This document shows, piece by piece, positions 33,101-45,274 of a DNA stretch of 64,000 nt. How positions within the stretch are numbered: position 1 is the stretch's first letter; every line of letters begins with the position of its first letter. The position numbers were made by a program, and so were the translations under genes. The notes beneath the pieces were generated by a model, which did not search any database, was not told the origin of the DNA, and worked only from the letters and a program-made list of their open reading frames with translations. Source of the stretch: Isochrysis galbana (taxonomy: Eukaryota; Haptophyta; Isochrysidales; Isochrysidaceae); NCBI GenBank assembly GCA_018136815.1, contig CM030940.1:3846833-3910832 (forward strand), in the 5' to 3' direction.

Positions 33101-33712
33101 GCAATAATTGCAGAGCGTCGCAATTGAGCCACAGGACCGCGATTCCCTCCATGTGAAGGAGTCCGTGGAGCTAGCGCAAAACGCGCGAGACAAGGGGCAA
33201 AGCTGATGGGTCATCGCGAGGTGTGCGCGACGTGTCGAGCGGACAGGGCCGTGGGAAGGCGGAGCGCATACATAGTGGAGCCTCCGGAAGCGCCGGTAGC
33301 GGATCATGCGGAATGATGATGGAGCACTTGGTGCATCGTGGCCCTCCATGCGCCAAGCGCATGCCGATGCGAGGGATCGCAGTAGCGCCGCAAGCGCAGG
33401 TGTAGACGCATTGGCGCTCGGCGCGGCGCGCCTGTGTGTGAAGAGATGGCGTACAGACTAAATTGATGTAGCAGCTCATGCTCAGCGTTAGGTTGACTTG
33501 ACAGGCTAGGTTGACTTAAGAGGCTAGGTTGATGAAGCAGCTCGTCCTAGCCTCTGGCATTGCCAGAGGCCCGGCACCCACCTTGTTGCGCTTCTTTCGC
33601 TCGGCGTTTTCGCTTTGCTCTTGTATCATGCGCCAGTACCGCTCGATCTTCGCCCTTTCCCTCCGGTCCTCCCCACTGATCGGAAAGCAATCCTTTGAGT
33701 CTCCCGCTGCAA
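30191..33712 (-). CDS. JmjN/JmjC histone lysine demethylase, KDM5/JARID-like
   Basis: Family members remove methyl groups from histone H3 lysines using Fe(II) and 2-oxoglutarate. JmjN is seen as TPTEEEFEDPLAYIKSIQ then YGICRIRPPPSW (about 32910-33020). A basic linker and EEVERYFWEWLAG follow to 32004. JmjC is spread over exons 31783-31654 (DIPGVNTPMLYFGMLFSMFC then WHVE), 31541-31423 (DNYMYSISYLHEGAPKTWYG) and 31315-31085 ([20 protein letters not shown]), with HxE and the distal His for iron. Exon 30968-30710 carries the start of the C5HC2 finger (CLFCAHTCHFSFVQ) and 30610-30191 its end (QLVCLRHADSL, VRYTDDEL). Phases agree throughout JmjC. Exons further 5' (33710-33582; from 33431, with a CVYTCACG...CTKC zinc motif) probably belong to it, but their joins to JmjN are unresolved. 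The terminal TGA overlaps a perfect donor (GTGAGT), so the 3' end is uncertain. Confidence 0.8.
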
Positions 33713-35395
33713 CATCAGGCAGACAGGGCTGTTGGACGGGTGAGAGCTGAACGTCGGGGACCAGCTCGGCGCTTTGCTTCGCCCCACCAAGCGGCGTGGA
33801 CAGTTGATCCGACGGCGCGTCGCGCGGAGTGGGGCCCTCGGACGCTGCATGGTACACGGCGCGGTGAGGACGGTGAGGAACGAGAGCGCACCACGCGGAG
33901 TGCCCGGCGGGGCTGCCACTCACTGGCTGCTCAGCCGCAAAGCTACTTAAACTGACTTCTGAGTGGCTCCCATCCGCTTGAAGAGAGCCGTCTCACAAGA
34001 AGAGCTTTCGCGCTGCGAGCCCCGGCAGCTGCGGTATGAGACGTGCGTGGGCGTGGGCGCGCGGAGCGGCACGCACATTGCTCAGTTATCTTTTCTTGCG
34101 TCTGCTTCACCCGCTCACCCCCTTGCTTCGCCGCCGGGTGTGGTGGGGAGGAGAGTCGTGTGGGAGAAGAGCAGAGCGCTGAGGCCTTGAGAGGTGGAGT
34201 GGTTGGTGATGGGGAGGTGTGGGGCGGCGAAGTGGTGTCGGCGCGAGGGAGAGAGACCGGCCGCGGCGAGCCTGGCCTTCGCTGTCTGCGTGAGAGCGGG
34301 TGTGTTGCCACTAGTTCGAGGGCAGAGGAGAAGGGCTGGAAGAAGGCTGCCATGAGGGCGGAAGGCGGGCGGGCAGAAGGGGGGAAGGTGGGGGGAGGGA
34401 GGAGAAGGGGGGAGGGACGGAGGGGCGTGTTGATGTGGAGGAGGGGTGCGTTGGGGGAGAGGGAGGAGAGGCCTGTGAGGAGGGAGGCAGGCGGGAGAGC
34501 AGGATGAACGAGAGGGGAGACGAGGGGAAAGGGGATGGGGGGGAGGGGAGGGAGTAGGGGGGCGGCGAGAGAGGAGAAAGAGGTGTGTTGAGAGGAGAGT
34601 GGGCGGAGAGTGGGAGGGGGGGAAGGGGTGGGAAGAGTGCGGCGAGACGGAGAGATTTACGTGAGAGAAGCACGTATCCCACTGAAGAGTAGGGAGAGAG
34701 GAGGAGGCGAGCAAGGGGGCCGCGGGCGGGGGAGAGGCCCCCCCCCCCCCCTCCGGTCTTTTCCTTTCTATTCGCTTGGCGGTTTGGGGCGCGACTCACG
34801 GGGTTGATTAAAGTCGATCGGTAGAAGTCCAGAGCTCGCCCCCACGGGCATGGCATTCGAGCAGGGCTCAGGAACGGTATTTTTACCTGCGTGTTCAAAA
34901 CACACAACACTGCATGTGCGTAAGCGCACAGTATGCGAGGCAACACGAGCCGAGGGAGTGCCACGGAGGATGCCGGAACAGCCCTCACGGAGCGAGCGCA
35001 GCCCTCAACAAGAACAAGAACAAACAAAAGATGATACAAGCTGTAAGCACTGGCCCCTTGTCGGCCCAATCCGCCAACGGATGCCCACGCTCTGCGCACA
35101 CATGCTACGATTGCGCACTTCACCCTCATCCATTAGGTCGCACGGCAAAGAACAACAGTCCGTCTCTCACATTAGATGTACACCCTCTCCCTACAAAAAA
35201 AGTTCGCTGTGCGGCACCGGTGGACGAGTATCTTGCAGGTGAGAGGCGGAAGCTAGCCTCTCGACAATTTGTAGTGTTCCATTGCGGTTGACACGGCTAG
35301 TTGACGAATTCAAGTGGCTGATAGCGGACCGCCCGTTTCAACATGCCCACGCCTCATGAAGTGCCGGTCCCGGCGGCTTCCGCGCAACCCACTAC
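33713..35395. other. Intergenic, G/GA-rich low complexity
   Basis: 34340-34720 is purine-rich simple sequence on the plus strand. No gene recognised. It probably contains the promoter of the JmjC gene and the 3' end of ATG8 transcripts. Confidence 0.5.
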
Positions 35396-36319
<924 letters not shown>

Positions 36320-36758
36320 GCTTTCGGAGAGGAAGAGTGGAGAGTGGGAGTGAGGGAGGAGGGGGAGAGGGAGAGCGGACCGCCCGTACGAGAGAAGAGG
36401 GAGAGGTGCGGCAGGGCGAGGTCTATGAAGAGAGGGAAGACGGAGGGGAAGAGAGGGAAACTCCGTCTGGGAAGGAGAGGCCGGGGTGGAAGGAAAGGGG
36501 AGGGGAAAAGAAGAGAGGGGGGGGGGGTCGTCCAGACGGTGTCGAGTCCAAGACGCAGGCTCCTCGGAAAGATTATACTCGCCGCGAGGAAAGATAAATC
36601 ATCCTCTGAGCGGACCCCTCTCCTTTTCAGAAAGGACAAACGACGCAGGAAGAGAGAGAGGGAGGGGCTGTAGAAGAAAGAAGGGAGACGGCGGAAGGTA
36701 GACAAATAAAAGAGAGAGTCGTTGCCTCCTCTCTCGCTCTCTCCCTCCCTCCCCCCCC

Positions 36759-36797
<39 letters not shown>

Positions 36798-37159
36798 CCC
36801 CACTCGCCCTCTCTCCGCACCTCTCGCTCTCCCCTCCAATATCTCTCACTCCACGACGATTTATTCAAGACTTTCGAGGTCGTCATGGGGCCACCTTCCG
36901 GGTCCCCTCCAATGATCTCTCTCATATCCTGCCCGCCTCGGCCGCCTCTCTCTCTCGCCCATTTCTTCTCCCCTCTTCCTCCACCGTCCAGCAATACTTT
37001 AGTAGAGTAGTGCATGGTACGGATTACTTTACTCAGGAGTATTTGCTACTCTACTACTCTACTCGTCACGATCCCCCCACATCTCTAGAGGCTGCCGCTT
37101 GGTGGACAATGGACAAGCGCGCTTCGTGGACAAGACACCGCCCCCCCCCATAGCCTCCC
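36320..37159. other. ATG8 upstream region, GA/CT simple sequence
   Basis: Purine-rich from 36340 to 36720, then a (CT)n tract at 36758-36795 (on the plus strand). The ATG8 promoter must lie here. No specific element can be named. Confidence 0.5.
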
Positions 37160-38021
37160 ATGGCCCGCAGCAAGCCCGCCCGCAAACCCCAGGCTACCCG
37201 GGGCCAGTACACCGTCCAAGCTCTAAGAGGCTGCAACCTCAGGAGCAGGAGTGCGACCAGAAAATTTCAGAAAAGGGAACCTCGAGTTGCACCTTCTCAG
37301 GGCGGTCAACCGGTGATTTATAACTATTAACATGCGGGGGAGGCTGCATTTTTTGACCGTTCTCCGAAGCCCAAGAAAAACCTCCCGGCTCCTAGGGGGT
37401 TTACCTGCTACCTGCCGCCATGATGAAAAACTACTGCCGAGGAAAATGGTGGGTTTTGGTTTTACGTTTTACCGCCCCCCTCGCCCCCGCTCTCCGCTCT
37501 GCACACGCGCTGGGGCTCTAACAGTGCAGAACTGCGGGTCAAAGGCGGCGGAACGCCGCTGATGGTTGCGTGCTGGGAAGGGCACTATTGGGTCTCGAAG
37601 CCTTTTGCTCTTTTGCTCGAGCACAACGCGGAAGTCAACGCCAACGCGGGCGCACCCGCAGACGCCCGAGCGACACAAGCCGCTCACCGCGGCGCGCCTG
37701 AAACGCGAACGCGACAAGCACCGAGTGACGCGTCACCTGCACGCGAGACACGTCGCAGTCCTCCAGGCGCAGCGTCATCGGGGGAAGGCGCGGCACCGAG
37801 GGGGGCGTGTCCAGGTAGAAGTGAAGGCAAAGCGTGCGCCAGCGGCCAGCGGTTCAGCTGCAGCCACGACAGACCCACCGACCACAGGCGCCGCCGCGCC
37901 GCCAGCTCGCCAGCTCATCACCACCCGCCGGTTGACGCAGACCAACTGGGAGCCATTCAGCTCCCACCCGGCTCAGCTGGAAGTAAGTGGACCGGCCAAG
38001 CGCCGCAAGGGACCGTATTGA
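37160..38021 (+). CDS. Possible gene for a small basic protein, interrupted by transposon X5
   Basis: An ATG at 37160 opens MARSKPARKPQATRGQYTVQ. From about 37655 another frame reads QTPERHKPLTAARLKRERDK, HRVTRHLHARHVAVLQAQRH, TTRRLTQTNWEPFSSHPAQL and ends PAKRRKGPY at 38021. Both look like segments of a Lys/Arg-rich nuclear protein, and the gap between them holds an X-family transposon end (37298 onward). I could not find a donor and acceptor pair joining the two in phase, so treating them as one gene is a guess. Confidence 0.3.
37298..37530 (+). mobile_element. TIR transposon X5, left end
   Basis: CAGGGCGGTCAACCGG, then ATAACTATTAAC and GGCTGCATTTTTTGACCGT, is the conserved left-end structure. 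The sequence up to GGGGCTCTAACAGTGCAG (about 37513-37530) matches X6 at 44390-44628 in reverse orientation. No right TIR identified. Confidence 0.65.
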
Positions 38022-39170
38022 TTGAGTATCGGCCACCCAGAACGGGAGAGCATGGCGAACCTGTTCCGACAATTGGGCGTAGACCTCGTGGAGAAGCCGG
38101 CGTTTGGCCGGGCATGAAAACATACGGCTAAGGGTGTCTCCACGTGTTACTGATATCTAGTTCTATTATGTAACCAATGACAGCACAAAATCAAAATGTG
38201 ATCGATCTGCGGAAGCCTGCATCGCACTCAGCGGTGCGCCTTATAATACGTATTGTTTCTAACCATACTCCACTAGACAATACGTGAAAACGAAACGTCC
38301 GCGTGGTCCTCTTTCGTTCGACGGAACGCGACCTGATAGCGCCCATCGACATACGAGCTTAGAGCTTACGAGCTTGTCTCCGCCCAAGCCCGTCCTCCCG
38401 CCTTCCTCTGCTGAGGAGGTGGTCAAGCCCGTCAATCCATCACTGTCCGCCGCTCCCGCCGCGCCTCCCGCCGATCGATCCCCTTCCGTCTCCTCGCACA
38501 TCGCGCCAGTGGTCATGCTTGATCCGTCATTTGGTGGGCTTGGTAGGCCAGCATGGTTGGTGGCGCCATGGTGCCTTGATGGGGTGCGGTTGTTCGGTGG
38601 TGGCACGGGCCGAGGCTTGTGCGCACCTGATCGGCCGTGGCGCCCTCTCTCGGGCGCTTCGGTGGTGCGGCGTTGGCCGTGGGCCGAACGTCCGTCGCGG
38701 CGGGGTGGGCGGCAGCAAGGGATGAGGGGAGCGGCGCGCGCTCCATGACCCTATCAGCTTATTGATACGTTCCGCCTTTCGATGTGCGAGAGCAATGGTT
38801 GGCCAACACACAACACAAGTGACAACACACAAGCATAACCACATTGAGGCACTAGTGCTCATAATGTGCATCCGCCTTTTAGGCGGTGCCACCCAGCCAA
38901 ACAATCATCACATCGCAATCCATCATCATCATCAGATCAAATAGCAGCTGGAAACATCTTAACGTGGCCGTGCGGGCTACATATTAGCATCTCCTAGATG
39001 CGCCGCGCTCCGCCAGAACCTATGCTAGCTAGTGCCCATAGCGTTAGAAAGTTAGGCCGTCTCGGCTCGAGCGCCAAGGTCGAGTCGTTGCAGGGTCGTG
39101 CGTTCCGGTCACATCCTGCATCCGTTGCCCATTTCACCAACAGCTCGTAGTTCAGCCGTCGGACGGGCGG
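38022..39170. other. No gene recognised
   Basis: Open frames at 38.28-38.75 kb on both strands have no family resemblance that I can see, and no splice model is convincing. Confidence 0.4.
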
Positions 39171-42138
39171 CTAGCAGCCTGCGTGCTTCATCTTGGTCCC
39201 CTTACCGGCGACCCTCACCTCTATTGGGTCGAACCCTCCAGCTGGCGAGTCGTACAGCGCCCACTCAGGGGTCGGAGCAGTGTAATCATCAGCAGTAAAG
39301 GGAGTACCATCGCGCTCCCAGGCAGCAAAGAGCTCGTAGAAGCGCTCATCTGTGTGATGCGGATCCCAGGATCGGGGGGCATCGAGTGAGGGATGTGATC
39401 AGAGCCGAGGGGGGGGGGGGGGGGGGGCAAGGGGTGATTGGCTCATTGAGGATCGGGCGGCATGCGGTTCCGCTCATGGACACGACGTGTGGACCCAATG
39501 GCAAGGGACAGAACTTACAATCGATCCACGTGTGCCACACGCCATCCTTTCGAAAGGCGGTGCGCGCAATCAACACGCAGTTGGAGTGCTCGTGTTCTGA
39601 CGCGAGCGCGTATTCGCTACCCGACGCCTCGGCCAAGCGCTCGCAATACGAGCGCACCTACAGCATAGGCAGGTGAAGAGCAGCCATTCAACCCAATGGC
39701 CAACGCGCCCCTCTTCACATAGTGGATTCTTCTTCGCCGACTCAGCTCTCACTATTGGCACCGCACCTCATGATGGAAAGGACACTGCTTGATGGTTAGC
39801 GGCGAGGCCTTGCTCTCGCCACAGTAGGTGACACCTTTGACTTCGATAAGATCGGGCTGGCCACGCTTGACTAGCTCGGCATACGCGCCGAGCTCCGAAT
39901 CGTTCCAACCGTTGACGAGCGTGAGTCTGAAGACTGTTCGCTGCCTCTTCGTCGCTAGCTTATCGACGCAGATATTGAAGCGCTCCCAAAAATCGGAGAA
40001 AAGTGGACGATCCACCGCCTGAGAGAAGACATGGAGCAGCTGAGGCGTGAGACACACCGGCAAACGCGCGTCAGAGCGGAGCCAAAGCTAACATCGTTGC
40101 CCGAACAAGCGCAGGAACGGATCACCTTGAGCTGTTCCTTGGTAGGCGCGTCGATAGAGATGTAAAGCTGAGTGCACGGCACGAGCTGCTCCATTTGCTC
40201 AGGGAATTGCGCATTGGTCACCTGGCAAGTAGTGGGGATGGGTAGCGTGGATGGCGCTTTTCGACTCCACGGCTTGCGGGTGAAGGCAGCCTTGAACCCA
40301 GTGAGAAGAGCACGTGGCGCGGCGGCACGGCACTTACCATGAAGCTTGAAATTCTTCGGCGATGTAGCTCACGCACAAAATCATTGATCCGTGGGTAGAT
40401 GATCGGCTCACCAACCTGTTGACAAGGTGAGACGAGCGATAAAGAGGGTCAGGGCCCTAGGTGGGGGCTTTCGTATCTCTCGCTACGGGAGCCTCCCTGC
40501 CTGGCTCTAGCATTTCCTATCGATCCATCGCGACTAACCAGGGACAGTGCGCAGTGGCGAATGCGAGATAGGGCATCTTGATAGCGATCAGGCTTCAGGC
40601 CTGGGATGCCCTTGAGTTGCTTGATCATCTTGAGGTGCTCGCGCTCGAACCCGTCCACCTAATCAAGCGGAGCGTGCAGCGCGTAAGGCGTTCTAGGCCC
40701 GACATGCGCCACCCTGCCTCCGCATTAAGTCCACCAGCAGCATGCTTCGGTGGGTGAGCGGCAGAGCGAATCCCGGGCAGCGAGCCCTAGATGGAGCGTT
40801 GGTGGGGCCCATCTTCTCTGAGCTGTGCCCAAGCGTGATTTCACTCAAGCAGCTGCGCACCAGCTCAATTGGATCGTCAATTTGCCAACGGAAGGAGGTG
40901 CCGACGGGGTTGTCGTGGTGTCGCCAGCAAAAAACGCACTTATTGGCGCAAGCAAGCGAGGGCGTAGCCTCCATACACGAGTAGGAGGCAATGCCGTAGA
41001 ACGTGTGTTTGTAGCAACCACCTCTCCCACGTAGCATCGCCTTCGTCCACCGGCACAACTTGACCCCTGAGTGAGAACCCACCACCTTGTAGCCCTGCTT
41101 TGTCAAGGCTTTGCGTAGAGAATCGCTCACCATCTAGACCCGGAGAGGAGGGTATGGATGAGTGCGTCGACGCCAAGAAGTATACAGATGGACCAGTTAC
41201 GAGCCCCTTGCACCTCGATGCGGCTGTAGCCAGTGCGCGCTTGGCGGCAACTGCCCGTCTGCGCGGCTCACCTGTTTTCGCCCCGCACCCTCGTTCTCCT
41301 TGCCGTCGGCGCCGGAGTTGACACGCTGGACCATTTTAAGGCCAATGTCCTCCACGTCGACCAAGCCTTCCCCTTCGTCGGCGTCGTCCACGTCACTGTC
41401 GTCGCTGCCCATTTCGTCGGCGCCCGCGTCATTTGGCGGTTCGCCACCAGGCGTTGGGATAGAGCCATCCTTGGCAGTCTTTGTCGTGATGTTGCCCAAC
41501 GAGGGACTCCGTGTCTGTTTGGGACGGGCCGTCAGAGCGGGCACAGACTTGAGCATCCAGGTGTCGAACTGCTCTTCAAGGCGGTTGTCGATGTCATCGC
41601 CCCAGAATCCATGTGCCACTCGCACGCCGTGAAGCCGCTTGAGAGAGCGATCGAGTTTCCTGGCCGCCGCGTTGAAGTTGCGCCGAGGGTACTCCGAGTT
41701 GCCGCAGCCGAAGACTGCGTAGCGCAGGCCGCTCATCTCGAGATCCGAGCCACGGAAGTCTGAGGCTGCCTCGGCGAGTGAATCAATGACCGCCTCACAG
41801 CCAGGAGGGGGCACTCCGCCCTCGTAGGTGGCAAGAACAAAAGCCGCACATGAGAGCGTGGGGAGCAAGTCAGTGTCATACCCCACCATGCTCTGCAGCT
41901 CGGTCGTCGCACCTGCTTCGCGGAGGGCGCGCGCGAGCCGCTCGGCGAGCCGCTGCGAGCCGCCCTTGAGAGTGCCAAAGAAAACAACTACGTGTTGTGG
42001 CGGTAGATGCGGCTCGGTGGCGGTGTCGGTGGGAGTGGGCTTGCCCTCAGCCTGATGCCCGCTGTCCTCCAGAACAAAGAAGAGCGTGGCTACCGCGAGC
42101 GCGGCAAGGGTGAGCACCGCGACTAGCAAAGGCAGCAT
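39171..42138 (-). CDS. TYW1: tRNA 4-demethylwyosine synthase TYW1, eight exons
   Basis: TYW1 makes the tricyclic base of wyosine next to the anticodon of tRNA-Phe, using a flavodoxin-like FMN domain and a radical-SAM domain. Exons 42138-41272, 41133-40861, 40658-40539, 40415-40338, 40221-40126, 40018-39767, 39657-39519 and 39349-39171 total 2004 nt, 667 aa, all GT-AG and in phase. Residues 1-23 form a hydrophobic anchor (MLPLLVAVLTLAALAVATLF). Flavodoxin: VVVFFGTLKGGSQRLAERLA and FGCGNSEYP. An acidic linker follows. Radical SAM: GVKLCRWTKAMLRGRGGCYK and CANKCVFCWRHH (the CxxxCxxC cluster ligands), then CALSLVGEPIIYP, VTNAQFPEQM, LYISIDAP, DFWERF, VKGVTYCGES and SEHEHSNCVL. The end (WIDYERFYELF, TPEWALYD, GGFDP) matches the family C-terminus. 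A TM anchor would tether it to the cytosolic face of a membrane (inference). Confidence 0.95.
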
Positions 42139-42263
42139 CTTGCGGGGGGGGGGGTGGGAGGAGGGGAGGGGGGGGGAGAGAGAGAGAGTGGGGGGGGGGG
42201 GGGGGGAGGGGGGGGGGAGATGGGAGGGAGGTAGGGAGGTAGGGAGGGAGGGAGGGAGGGAGG

Positions 42264-42306
<43 letters not shown>

Positions 42307-42600
42307 CTCGCTCGCTCGCTCGCTCGCGGCGCCGAGGCGTCGACGGGTCGCACTCACCGCACACGCGGCGCTCGAGGCGGCAGCAACTCATTCACTGACT
42401 TGTATTCGATTCACACTAGCGTAGATCGTCCAACCCGAAAATAGTAGGGCTGTAAGAGTTTCACTTCAGACCTTGTGCCTGGTCGGAGATATATTTTTTT
42501 ATCACACACACAAATCATAAATAAACACAACCGGCGGGCGCCTTCAAAAGTACCCCTGAGACGGAAAACAAAAAAACATTTGAAGGTCCAGTCTACTACC
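42139..42600. other. TYW1 upstream region, poly-G/GA simple sequence
   Basis: 42148-42330 consists of G-runs, (GGGA)n and (GA)n, beginning immediately upstream of the TYW1 start codon. A GCTC tetranucleotide run follows at 42305-42327. The low-complexity N-terminal extensions that open frames would add to TYW1 (Ser/Leu/Pro repeats) are therefore not credible; the ATG at 42138 is the sensible start. Confidence 0.6.
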
Positions 42601-42618
42601 GCTAGCTATATAGGACTA

Positions 42619-43616
42619 ATAATAATAAAACATCTGAGCGTTAGTACCACTACTACCACTAGCCCGGTACTATCACGACACCCCTCAGCGCACCTGCCCG
42701 TACGCCTTGACGTGTGCTGTCACTAGACACATACGCATATGCACCCCTCCGAATCTCCCCCCTCGCAAACCCCCGGCTCCCATTATAACTCCCCACAAGC
42801 TACAATGAGGGCGGAAAACCCATTGAGGCGGACCGACCTGCGTCGGGCGACTCTCCGGGAAAAAGCACCGGGGGGGGGGGAGGAACCTCTCGTCATGAAA
42901 AGAAACGGCCCTTACAGCTCTCGCCGCGAGCTGTCCTCGAGAAATAAAAGACTGCGCCTCGAGATACCTGCCACCGTGGTTCCTTCCTCCTCATCCCCCT
43001 CAGAGGATGCAACTTGAGGTTCCAATTGTAAAAAAACAACCAAACCTGAGGTTGCAGGTTGCATCCTCTTCCTGTCGCCAGCCGCCCCGCCGCCCCCCTC
43101 CGCCCGTTTGCTAACGCAAACGAGTCCCGCTTCTTACCGCACTCCATCAGGGGGGGTGCAAACCCCCCCCCTCTCCCCTCCGTTCTCCTCCACCTCTGTC
43201 TTTGCGGCGCGTCGCCATGCGGCGCCACGGCCTGCTCTCAGAGGCCCTTTGGGGGCTCCCAGAGGGCCAGCTGGGGCAGCTCAGGGGGCAGTGGAGGCTG
43301 GGGCTCAGCCTCTGGCCCCCCCTGCCTCTCCCACGCTTGCCTCGCTGGCCCTGGGAGCCGCCCGAAGCCCTCTGTCTGCTTGGCGACCATGGATGGGGGG
43401 GGAGTCAGCTCGAGGGCAGGCTCATGCTGGGCGTGGGAGTGCGAGTCACGGCCCGCGCCCACTAGCCACTAGGGGTCTGGGTCAGAGTGTTGATTGCCCA
43501 GCCCCTGCCAGAGGGCAGGGGCTGGGGTTGATTGTACGGGCCCACCCCGGGGGGTGTCCGCGATGGATAGAGGGGGGCGCGAGGCCCCCATTGACCCCCA
43601 CTTATAAAAGTAGGTT
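42619..43616 (-). mobile_element. Composite A+C non-LTR-type element with 18-bp duplication
   Basis: Reverse-orientation copy of the element at 61539-62465. The 18-bp direct repeat GCTAGCTATATAGGACTA lies on both sides (42601-42618 and 43617-43634). Read on the minus strand it starts with ACCTACTTTTATAAGTGGGG and ends with a (TTA)n-type tail (ATTATTATT at 42619-42627 as complement). It contains the CCCGTTTGC/GCAAACGGG hairpin at about 43101-43122. No functional ORF. Confidence 0.9.
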
Positions 43617-43634
43617 GCTAGCTATATAGGACTA

Positions 43635-44389
43635 CGTACTCACGGTACCGACTAACGCCATCGCCTACCCCCGAACACTCACTCACTCTCTCCTCACTCC
43701 CTTCACTCTACCCCTTTCATTCCTTTGTCTTTGGTATCGGGGGGGGGGGGGGTTGCACTACGTCGGGCCAAGTGCAAGTGCAAGGGGCAAGGGGCGGACT
43801 GGAGCCGATATATTGTTGGACGTACCTGTTCCTGTTCCTGTACGTGGCCTGTGGCCTGTGGCAAAGGTGTCGTTCCGTCAATTGTGGGACACCAGTCGAT
43901 TTGAGCGATCGAATGTCCACAGTTGTATATAGAGCAGTATTTTAAAATTAAATGCAGACTTGCATAACAACTTTTTTTCTCTGCTTCCATCATGAAGACT
44001 ATCACACCCTCTGAGGTTTCCAAGATCAACCGTCTGCTGTCCGACCCCAATGTGCCGATCTCACAATATGTTCAATATCCACCGACTACTCAAAGCGCTG
44101 CGGATCATCTGGAAGCTCTGCAGGGCGATTGAGAATTGATAGGCTGAGGCTGAGGCTGAGAGTGAGGTTTGGTACGAATCGAGTGTTGAGATTGAGGGAC
44201 GAGAACGGGAACGAGAATGAGAGCGAGAGCGAGAGCGACGAACGACGAACGACAGGCGACAGACGGACAGAGCCCGACGGACTGATGACACGGCACCACA
44301 CCGAAGCTTCTAGCTTCGCCGTCTGACCACCATCCATATTCCCAGTTGTAAAATTATTTTTATTGCGCGACCGCCGGTTCTGTACTGTT
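43635..44389. other. No gene recognised
   Basis: Includes a G13 run at about 43740 and an irregular (GAGAACGGGAAC/GAGAGC)n segment at 44195-44250, similar to 57390-57450. No coding support. Confidence 0.45.
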
Positions 44390-44628
44390 AGAGCCCCAAC
44401 GCGTGTGTAGAGTGTAGAGGAGACGGGGGGCGAGGGGAGGATACAACATATAAAACCCGATTGTCCTCGGAAATTGGAAATTTTTCTTGGCGGTGGCAGG
44501 TAAGCCGTAAGTAAGCCCCCCCCGGAGTGTTTTTTCTTGTGTGGGGTTGTGGGCTTCGGAGAACGGTCAAAAAATGCAGCCCCCCCCCCCACGTGCTAGT
44601 AGTTATAAATCACTGTTTGACCGCCCTA
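44390..44628 (-). mobile_element. TIR transposon X6 end, reverse orientation
   Basis: Ends ACTGTTTGACCGCCCTA at 44628, preceded (reading leftwards) by the ACGGTCAAAAAATGCAGCC inner motif at about 44562-44580. The body up to GAGCCCCAACGCGTG is the inverse of X5. The opposite end was not found. Confidence 0.65.
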
Positions 44629-44689
44629 CCGCCTACCGGTCTACGTACCAATTCACGGTTCACCCCGCTTGCCACTGGCCACTTGCCAC

Positions 44690-44860
44690 TCGCCACTGGA
44701 AGCCCGTGCCCCGTACACTGAGCCCCTATACCCTAAATAGAGCATGAGGGGACGAGCCGCAGGGCAGGTGGAAGGAGTGAAAAAGGGAGCGGGCGTGGCT
44801 GTAAGGTAGGCGTGCAAGGCCGCGCGCGTGGCGAGAATATTAAGAATTTTTTCTTGGGGG
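44690..44860 (+). repeat. Family F repeat, copy 2
   Basis: Matches 19540-19700: AGAGCATGAGGGGACGAGCC, GCAGGTGGAAGG, CGCGCGTGGCGAGAATATTA and then a T-run. Same orientation in both places. Confidence 0.7.
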
Positions 44861-45274
44861 GGTAGCTCTAACTTGCTAAGTTGAGCTCATCAGAGAAAAA
44901 ATCACTTTACTCGGAGTAGACATTAAAAACGTGCTCCTAGGCACCCACGCAGAAGGGGATTCATCGGCCTGTGGGGAAGTCCGGCTGCCCGACCAGGGTG
45001 GGGGTGGGGTGGGGGTGGGGGTGGGGGGTCCCCTACAAGGGCGCGGTGAGCTGAGAGGGTCGGTGGCGGCGGCGGGCGGAGAGGGAAGGGGGGTGGGGGG
45101 GGGACAGAGCTACAAGGGCCAACAAAAGGGTGAAGCCAGGCCGCCAGGGAGGGGTGGGGAGGAGAAAGCAGGGGCACGGCAAGCGAGTGACCTAAGAGCG
45201 AGGGTAGTGGAGGGGACGTCGAGCACGAGCAAGAAGCAGCCTCAGCGAGCACAACATCCTGGCGGGAGGGGACC

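Noticed and set aside
42139..42391. N-terminal extension of TYW1 with Ser-Leu and Ser-Pro repeats
   Set aside because: It is a translation of (GA)n and poly-G DNA; the ATG at 42138 gives a sensible hydrophobic N-terminus.
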